Origin: Owenia fusiformis
Lineage: Eukaryota; Annelida; Polychaeta; Sabellida; Oweniidae
Assembly: GCA_903813345.2 (NCBI GenBank)
Contig: CAIIXF020000008.1
Span: 38,256,867-38,320,866 of the forward strand
Direction: 5' to 3'
Length of the DNA: 64,000 nucleotides
The notes beneath the pieces were generated by a model. It did no database searches and was not told the DNA's origin. It saw only the letters and a program-made list of their open reading frames with translations. Numbering within the stretch: the stretch's first letter is position 1; every line of letters begins with the position of its first letter. Below, piece after piece: positions 32,901 to 44,900 of this stretch. Position numbers and translations under genes: made by a program.

Positions 32901-35900
32901 CACGAATGATTACTTCCCATATGTTTTTATTTTTTCAAAATACAAGGGTATTTCCGAGTAAATGCAACATCTGGGATGAAGCCCTCATAACATGGCATAT
33001 AAGGAAATTTGCCCATAAAAGGAAATAATTCCATATGTCATAGCAATTAAATTAACAGTGCTCTTATACATAATTCTATAGCCACACGCACTTACATCTC
33101 CATCGATATACATCCAGAATAAATGTTGCAGAATCAGCCAGATTCTTCAGTGGCGTAGCGTCATATACGCATAAAACGCCATAGCGTACTCTCAAAATTT
33201 AGAGAAAAGTGAATTTTTAATATTGAAATGACCCACATTTGATATTCTGAAGTAATGGCCTAACATTTTATTAATCCATTTTTTCGGAGTCATAATTTCG
33301 TATTTTAAAACACCCCAGAACGCTTCAAATGCAATCTCTTTTCAAATTTTCTTGGGGGAAAGAACCCCCCTTCAAAGCTTGTTCGCTTCGCTCACTCTTG
33401 GCGTACACTCATAAAATACCCATGCTACGCCACTGTTCTTTTCTGTGATTTTGTTCATGTTATTTTTGTGGATAACAGTTGTTGTTCAGCAGTCAGCATC
33501 TGTAAAAATGCCAGTTGGTGACATTTTGTTGGTAAATGCCTTGTTTCAATCAGACGGGGATTGGCACAAATGAAGTTGTACAGTTAAACCTGTATGAGTA
33601 GAACACCTTTGGTACCCCTACAAACTGTTTTACTTTGAAGGCGTTCCACTTATAGAGGTTTATTTATTATTAAGTCAGTTTTTCTCGGAACTCTGAAAAG
33701 TGTTTCACTTACAGAGGTGTTTCACTTGTAGAGGTGTTCCATTTGAAGAGGTGTTCCACTTTACAGGTTTTACTGTGTTTTGAAGTGGAATTACAAATCT
33801 TTTGATTTTGTCCTTTGAGGATATCCTAAAGGGATTAAGTTCAGTAAATATGAAATTTTAGTTCAGTTTATGATATTTCTACTCTATTGTGATAAGTTAT
33901 ACTTTACATGTATCTTAGTGTAATTACTCATTCTCCTTTGGAATTATGTATTTTATTTGTATTTAATTAAATGACACATATTTTACAGAATTAAGGTAGT
34001 CCATGATTTGGACCTTTAATATAGGAATTAGCATACAAATATCCACGGGGCTAAAACTAGTGCCACCTTAATAGGGGAATTCCAGTTTTAAATTGATTTT
34101 TAATTGAATTATTCTGTGTGCGGTTTATTAATAGCCTACAGAATTTTTGAACAATTAATGCAAATAGGAAGTCGTAAAAATTGAAAATTAAAACTTTGTT
34201 CTATTTTCAGACCATGTGACAGAACTATCAGTTGCTAAGGAGAGAATAGTAGCCCTTGACGGCCATATAGAAAGTCAGCGTGCGGAGGTAAGAGTTTGAA
34301 CATTATTGTACTCTTTCGCCATTTCACTATACTGTTAAAATCATAATGGAAGGTGAAACAAGTAGTTTAACCTTTAGAATGCTGCCTTATTTCAGCATAT
34401 GTATCCCAAGCGGCAAGCGCTGGGCTTATTTTTCAACGAGTGCAAAAATGATATGCCTGGATTGAATAATTAATATCTCAATAACTACTCAATGAATCTG
34501 GATAAAATTTTCACAGAAGATAACTGGCCTGGCTTGTGAAAAAAATTTCTTGTGAAATTTTTTGTAAATAAACATGACTGGGCATAAATATACCATGAAT
34601 ACTCCTCCGGAATCCGCTGCTTTGCCCCTGGGAGGATTCAACGTCTGGTCAGAATCCAAAACTGAATTTGTAGCAATCGAATATTCAAATTTTCAGTTAA
34701 AAAATATTCTACTTTACTTTATTAGCTTCCAAGAGCCTTAAGAGCTCAAAATCACAATCCATTTCCTCCACATTTTCATTACGATAGTATTTGGGCGCCA
34801 TTTTTTACTATTTGTTCACTAAAAACAACTAAAAATGGATCCGCCGGCAGTCACTCTGGATAGTAAAGCATGGACGGATACACTTGCTAGAAGCATGGTA
34901 AAGGTTAAAGTGAAAATTCAAAAATGAATTATCTGTCAAAAACAACAGGCAGATTTGGCAAAAATAAAGGTGGTCAAATTTTTATGTCACAAAACTTTAG
35001 TACCAATAAGTACAAAATTTCTTGAAATCTTATATCTCTACAGTCCTTGTTGCCCCTTTAAATATTAGAAAAAATTACAAATGGAGAATATAATAAAATA
35101 ACTAATTTTTACATCAAAGTCTGTAATTAATTTAACTAGTCTAATTGAACTGAATGCCGAAAATTTGCTAGTTTTTGAAATATCAAGAAAATGACAATGG
35201 CAAAAGATCCGTTTTTAAGATTTCAGAAGTGTTAATTGTGTGTAAAACTCTGCCATTGTAGAGGAGTCTCTCTTCAGTGTAATCACTATGCTTAATTCTG
35301 TATACAATAGGGTAGCATCGTACAACCTTTAAACAATTCACCCTTTTCATATCCTTTTTCTTGACGGGTTTTACTGTCATATGGTCCCAATCATGATATT
35401 TGCATTTGAATTTCTTGGTTTTGTATTTGGCTTTGAACTCAGCTAGAGGGTTTCTTATGCACGGAAACCAGCCATGGTGAAATGGTCGATTTTGCATAGG
35501 GTAGAAATCTGCAACAGCAATTGTTTCACCTGGCTTCTTAATGTTCCGTGTAACCATGTGATTCTTTTTTTGCTCAAAAGGGAAAATGTCCAAAAAAGGT
35601 AGCTGCAACTTGTATTTTTGAACAGCCTCGGGACCAGAACATTTAAACATCTTTACAAAGAGATTTAATCGATTGTTGCCACTATTCCAAAGTTTTCTCC
35701 AAGAATTCAAATTTCGTTTTTTATTCCACATTGAAGGTTCCTGTAAATATTTTTAGAATCTGCATAACTGGTGAACCCATATTTCCCCGAAAGAGCTAGT
35801 TCTTGGAAAGCTGACATCTGTTTTTCAAAGTCCCTGATGTCATAATGCAAATCAATATCATCATCCCAAGGAATGATGTCGTGAAAAAAGTATGAACCCA

Positions 35901-38900
35901 TCAAAGACCCACCAGAAAGAACATAGCTCACATTTAGTTTCTTAAAAACGCCATCCAGTGCATCTAACATCTCAAACAGGTCAAAATACATTGAATTTGG
36001 AATTCGACGTGGCAGAAATGTGCACTTCGTAATGAATAATGGGTTTAATATTTTCTGCTCTGCAAGGTTGTTCCTAATATGGAACTTGTTCTCTTTCACT
36101 TGGGAGTCATCCTTGTTTTCCATCTCTTTCTTGTTGACTTGGTTCTTGCCTCTGCTTTCCTCAAACTTGTCTGTCTTATTGTAGAACTTGGTTTTGTTCG
36201 AATGCTTGTCCTGGAGTTTGTCTTTAGATAGATAAAGTGCTGTTGTTATAATTATTGTTATTACACAAATGAATAAAAACACTTGTGTTAAGTTTGTCTT
36301 CATCTTATATGACTCTGTTGAAGCTATCAAGTATTTTAATGATAAAATCTCCAAACTGAAGATTTGTGACTTATTTATACTCACGATGTAGAAATCGGTA
36401 ACTGCTTATATTGAGAAACCCGATGATAAGCTGATTACACAATTGAATGTAAAGACTCCTGAGTGTCTTGACCATATAGTTAAACCTGTATATCCAAACA
36501 CCCCTTTAATCTGGACACCTTTCAATGTGGATACTTTTCTTGGTACCATTTTTTTTTCTTTGACTTACATTTTTATAAAACCTTGAAATGTGAACACCTA
36601 CTAATCTGAACACTTTTGGCTGGTCCCAGAGGTGTTTGGATAAGATCGGTTTCACTGCATCTCATTTATAATTCATAACCATTGAATTTATATAACACAT
36701 TTTCATATTATTGTTTCAATGAGAATCAATAATGTCATTATACTGATACTAGTTCACAATGTTGTAACTTAAAGGGATATTCCTTGCCAACTTAAATTGA
36801 TATTCCTTGTCAACTTAAAGGGAAATTCCTTGCTAACTTAAAGGGATATTCCTTGCCAACTTAAAGGGATATTCCTTGCCAACCTAAAGAGATATACCTT
36901 GCCAACTTAAAGGGATATTCCTTACCAACTTAAATATATATTCCTTGCCAACTTAAAGGGAAATTCCTTGCTAACCTAAAGGGATATTCCTTGCTAACTT
37001 AAATTTATATTCCTTGCCAACTTAAAGGGAAGTTCCTTGCTAACTTAAAGGGAAATTCCTTGCTAACTTAAAGGGATATTCCTTGCCAACATAAAGAGAT
37101 ATACCTTGCCAACTTAAAGGGATATTCCTTGCTTGCCCATTTCTCTTTTTATGACAGCTATAACCATTTATACTATCCAATCAACTAAAGTTTGCTGTTC
37201 AAAGTTGATAAAACTTTCTCATTGATGACATCACTTCCTGTATGAAATGTTAAAAGATGGCAGCTTACTGGAAATGACCACTACTATGTTTTAAATGATA
37301 TAAGTTTTGACCTTATCCAAAGATTTCTCCAGGTTCTATACCATATCAAGAGAGTAATTAGCTCACAATGATTATTCCTTTAAAATCAAGTTTAAATGAA
37401 TGTGCTGGACCTCCATAGTTGCCAACACCTTTGACATGCGTTGTTTGTTTGTTGTCACGAGGAGAAACTATGAAAGGCATATTCCTTCAGAGATTTTAAG
37501 AAAATTACAAGCCAAATTGACTTGTAATTGAAATCGTTATAAGTTCCAGAATTATATTGCAAGTCAAATACAGGACTTGTAATAGAAATGTTACATAGCA
37601 AAAAACTTAAGTTAATTGTTAACATCAAATATAAAACAACCATTACTCTTATTTCATCCACACAGAAACACAGAGCTGTCAAGTGTCCCCGCGAATGGCG
37701 GGATTATCCCGCGAATTCGATCAAAATTAGGCTAATTCGCGTGTCCCGCAATGTCCCGCGAAGTCCCGCAATGTGGCTTTCGACCTCCGCGAATTTCCGA
37801 AATTGTTGCAATCCCCTATATGGTGATTATCTTATCTTATATAAGAAGCTAAGTTTTTGCACTTTTGAGGAGTAAAGTTTACCTAATTTTAAGTACCTAG
37901 CATGCTGTTGTTTGGTATCAAAATAAAGAGGAAGGGTTCAACTTTCATTTTAATTACGACAATAGGGATGTAGGTCACAAATAGTTCCAATGTTGGCCTT
38001 TTTACTATCCGCGTGGCCTTCATCTCAGAACTGAGCAAATGTTAGCAAACGCGAGTTACAATAAATGGACGCTGATATCTAGAAAGGGTTTGTAGAAAAA
38101 ACCGGGTACCGGGTAGTAAATCCTCCATGCTGGGTTCAAACTTGGTACCCGGTACCCGGTCAAAAAATGGGTACCCAAAAAATGAAAAATACGAATATTC
38201 GAGTATAACATAATTAGATTATCAGAAAACGTGTAAGATTTGTTTTGAATTTACAAAAATGTATGTAACATCCTTCAAAATTGACCTAGAAGCTTCAAAT
38301 AAAAAGCATATTTTAAGGCTCTTTTCTTCCTCTATCGTCATGACCATATTTTCATTGGTTATGTTCACGTACCAACATACGAACTATTGAAAATAGAGTA
38401 AAATTGATCTGTCTTGTTATTCAAATCGTCTTACAATGTCATTGGCGTAGCCAGGAGAGGGTGTGATGGTGCGATCGCACCCCCCCCCCCCTTCATTACC
38501 AATGGAAATTTGACCATGATGATAAAGGAAGAAAAGAGGCTTAAATGCTTTTTATTTGAAGCTTCTAGCTCAATTTTGAAGGAAGTTACATTTTTGTAAA
38601 TTCAAAACAAATCTTACACGTTTTCTAATGGTCTAATTATGTTGTATATTCGTATATTTCATTTTTTGGGTACCCGGTTTTTTCGACCGGGTACCAAGTT
38701 TGAACCCAGCATGGAGGATTTACTACCCGGTACCCGGTTTTTTTTACAAACCCTATCTAGAAAAGTAACCCCATTCCCTATAATTTGATGTAGATTAATC
38801 GAACCCCTATATCATGGGCTTTCAATTGAAAGCCCATGCCTACAGTATGGTAGTAGTTGGTCACGACGCCAGAAGCAGAGAAGTGCAAAGTATTGTTCCA

Positions 38901-41900
38901 AATTTTTGAATTTCGTGTTAGATTACGATTCTCACACCTGAAGCATGGTTTTTGTTTTTGATAAATTACAATAAAGTTTAATAATATTTCTATGCGTATT
39001 TTGTGAAATTATGTTGACGTTTATTAAAGTTACAATGTAACGGTGCATTATATTTGATTAATCAGTATCTGAAAGTTTGATTCAAGTACTTTTACACGCT
39101 TTTACATTAGTCCAAATCACGCAAATCCCTTGAATGTCCCGGGACATCCTGCAAATTTAGGTGGATGTCCCGCGAAATCCCGCAAATTTAGGGCACTTTT
39201 TCTAGAAAATCTGTCCCTCTATGAAGTTTTTGCTGGTAAACCTGTTAACTGTCCCGCAATTAGGGTGTTTGTCCCTCGAATGGTCCCGCGAAATCCCGCG
39301 AATTTGATAAAAAAAATTGGCCTATAAGCGCAATCACGCAAATCCCTTAAATGTCCCGCGAAATCCCGCGAATTTAGTAGATGTCCCGCAAAATCCCGCG
39401 AATTTAGTAGATGTGCCGCAAAATCCCGGAATTTTGGGCACTGAGTCTAAAAAATCTGTCCCGCGAGAAAATCTTTGGGGGTTGACAGTACTGGAAACAT
39501 GTCTTAACAAGCGAGATCGTGGCAAAAGAATGGCAACCACATGAGATTATTAAAGCAAGAGTTTTCCGAATAGTTCTTGAATTCCAAAAATCACATATAT
39601 TAATAAGATAAGAGAAAAAATCCTGGGGAGAAAATTGGATAATATCTGCATGCGTCATTGTTTTTTTTTCATAAAATCCTTCAGGAAAGAAGTAGTCATG
39701 CAACTGTGGAATGGCATTGTATTTATGTATATGTGTACAGTATATCTGATGTCTGTCTGCGGTTCAATAAGTATGTAGTAAAACTACATACTGAGCAAAT
39801 GCTTTAGTTACTTTTCATAAATTCTTTGTTATGAAGTTATTTTGTCAATGTGCTTTGTAATGAAGCAGTTGAACTCTGTGTGTTAACTGTATATTATATT
39901 CACATTTACTGGTTTTTCTGTGAAAGGACTGAATGATTCGTGCATTTACAAAAATATCAATAAAATGGCGTGATAGTTATTTTTTAATATATTATACAGA
40001 CACGCTTGAAAATGGTTCTATTATAGTAATAATATGGATTCAACCAAATATACAGACATTAAGTGTGAGGCTTGCAAAATATAATTTCTTCTTTTTATTT
40101 TGATAAGAAATTAGATTAATCCATAATACTAATGGTATTGAAAATATAATATGATTTTATTTGCTGTTTCAGATCCAGAGACTGAAGAAGGCGAACACAG
40201 ATTTGGAAGTTCAGCTAGAATCTTCTGAATTACACGCTAATAGCCTTAGTGTAGAATACAGGGGTCAAATTCAGCAGAAAGATGTGAGTATATGATTGAT
40301 CGTTTTACACAGATTTGGAAGTTCAGCTAGAATCTTCTGAATTACATGCCAATAGCCTTAGTGTAGAATACAGGGGTCAAATTCAGCAGAAAGATGTGAG
40401 TATATGATTGATCGTTTTACACAGATTTGGAAGTTCAGCTAGAATCTTCTGAATTACATGCCAATAGCCTTAGTGTAGAATACAGGGGTCAAATTCAGCA
40501 GAAAGATGTGAGTATATGATTGATCGTTTTACACAGATTTGGAAGTTCAGCTAGAATCTTCTGAATTACATGCCAATAGCCTAAGTGTAGAATACAGGGG
40601 TCAAATTCAGCAAAAAGATGTGAGTATAATGAGGAGATTGTTTTTGAGCATCTGGACAATCAGGTCATTTTAGAATTTCATCCTCAAATGAGTGCAAAAT
40701 TCAAATTTTCATGATTTGTCTCATTTTCAAATAGGATGTAAATCATGTCTTAAGTAGAAGCAGTCTTATTTTTACATCAAATTCCAAGATTTGAAAAACA
40801 TCAAGTCTGGCTCGACCCTCTCCAAGCTTTTGCAATAAAAGAGTTTCAGATTATGAAGGAGTACAATGCTCTCCTGAAGGATTGTGTTGGTTTTATCACT
40901 TATGGCTTTGATCAGTGTTGGCCTAAGGATATGAAACCTGCTGGTCGAAATGGCATTACGGGCCAGTTGCAATATTATTTTCCTATACCTAGTGAAAAAA
41001 TCAACTGGTCCGTATCAAAAGTAATCTGGTAATGACCAGCGGATTTGCCCTTAGGGCCTACACTGGTTTTGATGCAAGGATGTTGGTTAAAGGTAGAATC
41101 AGATTTAGTCAGCAACCATTCTAAAAATTCAATAATGGAAACCGTTAAAGGTTGCTGATTTCACGTCCTAATTGTATTGTCACACAAAAAATTAATAATT
41201 GTATAATATTTGTATACTTGTATCTTTCATTAAGAAATAATAAATAAATTTGAAAAAAAAAGATTATAAAGATCAGGTTGTCTTTTCTCATTATTTCTCA
41301 TTATTTCATGTTTTTAGAATGAAATCAAGGCATTAAAGCAGAAAGAGTTAGAATGGCTGGACATCCAAAAGACTGACGCAGTCCAAAGAGATGTATCTCA
41401 TTCAACCCTACCCCCATCACAGTCAGCCCCGAATTTCTCAAGTCTTTCGCATACGGGTTAGTACATTGATATAGACATCATGCTAGATAAATCTAAGTTA
41501 CAAGCAATGTTTGAACATTTAATTGATTTAACAAATTCAGTTTTTGCGACAATCAAATCAAACTCATGATGTTATATTTCATCGGGGAAGTAGCACGTTA
41601 AGAAACACTGAGTAGGGATTTTATTTTAGAATAAATGGCTAACTGAAGCCAACTTATATCACAACTTGAGAGAATGTTGAAATTATTGCATCTATTATTT
41701 TCATACAAACAGGCAAGTACTGAGTACGACCTGTAGTGGAACACCTCTGTAACTGAAACACCTCTGTAACTGAAACACCTCTGTAACTGAAACACCTCTG
41801 TAACTGAAACACCTCTGTAACTGAAACACCTCTGTAACTGGAACACATAAAATGGAATCTGTGTTACTCAGTAAAGCACTTTCAAAGTAGAATGCTATTT

Positions 41901-44900
41901 CAAGGTTCCAAATATGTCTTGAATATGATTCTTTCAAATTGTTTTTAACTTGAAAAATTAAATTATAAACCAGTCTCAGATTTTAAGATTTCAAATCTAG
42001 ATTTTTCATAATAAGTTATTATAGGACTACTTGTATACTTTGATCATATTTTTTTCAAATCAGAGTATTTATAAATGTTATTTAAACACCCACGCTAGAA
42101 AATCTCCTGAGTTATCATTTAATAATTAGGTTGATCAGGTAATTATAAAGATTTTAATTGAGTCCATTAAGATTAGTTATTTGCTTATTGCAAAGATCAG
42201 TCCAAATTTTCCAGAACCTTCTTTTTTCATCTTTTGGCATATTATATTTTTTGCATTTAAGTGTACATGTATATTAAAAAGTCTGATCACCAGTTTTTTT
42301 GCAAAAAGTCCAGATCAACAGAAAGTTAAGCTTTAGGGGTGACTCTAGCTTGGAAATTGGAGAAATATTTAAAAACTTGATCAGGAATTATTTTGAAATG
42401 CTAACTTTGGTACAAGAGTGGGATCAGTTGGGATTAGCCAGGAATAAAGTAAACTAAACAGCCATGTAGCTAACACTCTAATTTATATTGAATTATTGAT
42501 TGATAAGGAAATAGCATTTTTACAACAGCCTGCCAAAAATAGTATCCACCCATATCCATCCAAAGTTTATTTATCCCATACTTGGACATGTTTTAGTAAC
42601 ATTAAAGCAGGTTTTTATTAATAGCAGATTTTCATCTGGCAGTGGACAGATATAGATTTTACATCCCGGCTGAGTGGGCAGATATATCATATTTACCTCA
42701 GGATAATCCCAATATCTTGAACCTCATACATGATAAACTTTAAAGAATTTGATTAATACATTATGAAATGAGAAATATAGATATACTGCTTATTAACGTA
42801 GATTATTATTATTGTGTAGATTTTTATCAAGGAGAGCTAAGGAACAGCTGTTTGACGTGTATTCCCAAAAATAAAATTCTGCTTTAGGTATATTGAAAAA
42901 CAAAAGTTGTAAAAACATTAAGCTTAGTAAATTATTTAAGTACTAAAAATGCTTAAAGATTTGAAATTTCAGTGATAATTTGGAAAAAAATGTAATGCTT
43001 TTGTACATGCTTAACATGAAATGTGGATTCTGTATGTCCCCTTCTAAATGGCTCCTTATGATTTATGTCAACCCTTGCAAGATTTAAAAAGGGGGCTTGT
43101 GTAAGAGTATACATCTTGTTGAGTTTTCTTGATTAATTCTGTAAGGGGAGATGATGATCTAGTTTTAAAATATAATCCAAGATATGAACTTCACCAATGT
43201 TCACAGGGTATCTGAAATACAAATATTCATTTTTGAGTTTACGTGAGAAATTGAGTCATATCTCGAGAGGTGCTCTTCTAGTTGGTCTGACATGATTGGA
43301 TATTTAGGAACATTATCACTTGTGTACCTTACCTGTGTTAATAATATACAGATTCCTGGCCAATTGATTATCAAGCAATGCCATGAACATGTATAACAAC
43401 CAAAATCGTAAATTCATTTTATGGTTAGCATGGTGTCACTCTGGCCCCTAATCTGTATAAAAAAGCATATGGTTTATATGGCTGTGTCCAAGATACTAAC
43501 GATGATTTATATTGGCGGTTTTTGCCCGTGGGTTAGGACGTTATTAAAGACACTAAGCCTAGTTCTTATTACCGTACACATGTTAAGGATTTGTAAAATC
43601 TTCCAACAAAGGTAAATATTTTAATTAACATTTCGTTACTTCCTAATCAATAGAAATTGTTAATTTTTGTGCAGTATCGAACAAAAAGTGTACTTTTCAT
43701 GATAATTTCTTTTTAAAGTGTAAATTGATGTACCATGTATTGATTTACTGAATATTCAGTCCATCTTTATGATCGATCATTTACATTCTTCTTTAAATGT
43801 TTTTAAATGTTGACTCTGGAGTTGAGTAATTGTTTTAATTGACTTATTATGAATAATATTCTCAATTACAAGATGCATATCATACATATACATGTATATA
43901 TAGTTTTTATTAAATGTTACGAAAATCAAAATGTTGAGGAAAAAGACCATGTGTTACCAGCCTAATGTACCACGTGCATCATACATGTACAGTGTGCTGT
44001 ATATTGTATATATGTATATGCATTTTAGATATTGTCAAAATGTATCCTGATAACTTTTGGATAATAACAGTAAAATACTCCTAAATCATGAAACTTCCAG
44101 CAAAAAATTGTCTGATGATTTTTTTTGATTTTTTATCAAGCAAGAATAAATTACAGATCTGTTACATATTATGACTCTTGAGTTCCCCTGATTAAAAAAT
44201 TAATTAAAACTAATTAGAAATGTTATTAAATGATTCGATATAGTCCTTTAATTAAAAGAATCATTAAAAGGAGTTATATAACAATGTAGTGGTTACTCAA
44301 ATTATTGTTGGACGTTGTTCTTTCAAATTTTGGACGTCAAGTCTAGAAGTAATCATGTCGATTTACACAAGCTTTGTGTGCTTTGTTTGTATCAAATGAT
44401 TGCCTATAGATTTAGTCTTTGCATATTGTTGGCTATTTTGTTAGCTTAAAGTATCAAAGGAAAATCTAATCCCCGGAATACACATGACTCTGAGTAAGGG
44501 ATTAGACTATCCATCCGTCCGTCTGCTCACGCTTATTTTACTCCATTTCTCTCTTAAATTTGAATGAAGTGTCTGATTTTTTTGCATTTCTTTACAGTTT
44601 ATCATTTTGGGTTTACATATGTATAACTCAATATTATCAAATTAAGCCTTTCTTTTGGTTATTTTCATTTGAAAACTGATGGGGGAATATGTCATGCAAA
44701 ATTAAGGGTTTAAGCCGCTTCTCTCCTCCTTGATTTAATGAATTTGAATCTCTGATCTGTATGCTCATGTATACACTCCCAAATGTATCATTTTAAACTT
44801 GAATCCCATTTTTGAATCATGAGACAGTGCCGCAGGACTTTTTAAGCATTGGTTTTAACAACTACGTCCTGTTAATTTTTATACTTATATTAATAAATTC

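Noticed and set aside
36766-37130. CRISPR-like or satellite-encoded regulatory array
   Set aside because: Contiguous 23-bp units with no spacers; no evidence beyond repetition.
41598-41937. Three overlapping ORFs with [16 protein letters not shown] repeats
   Set aside because: Translations of a 17-bp tandem repeat in all three minus frames.
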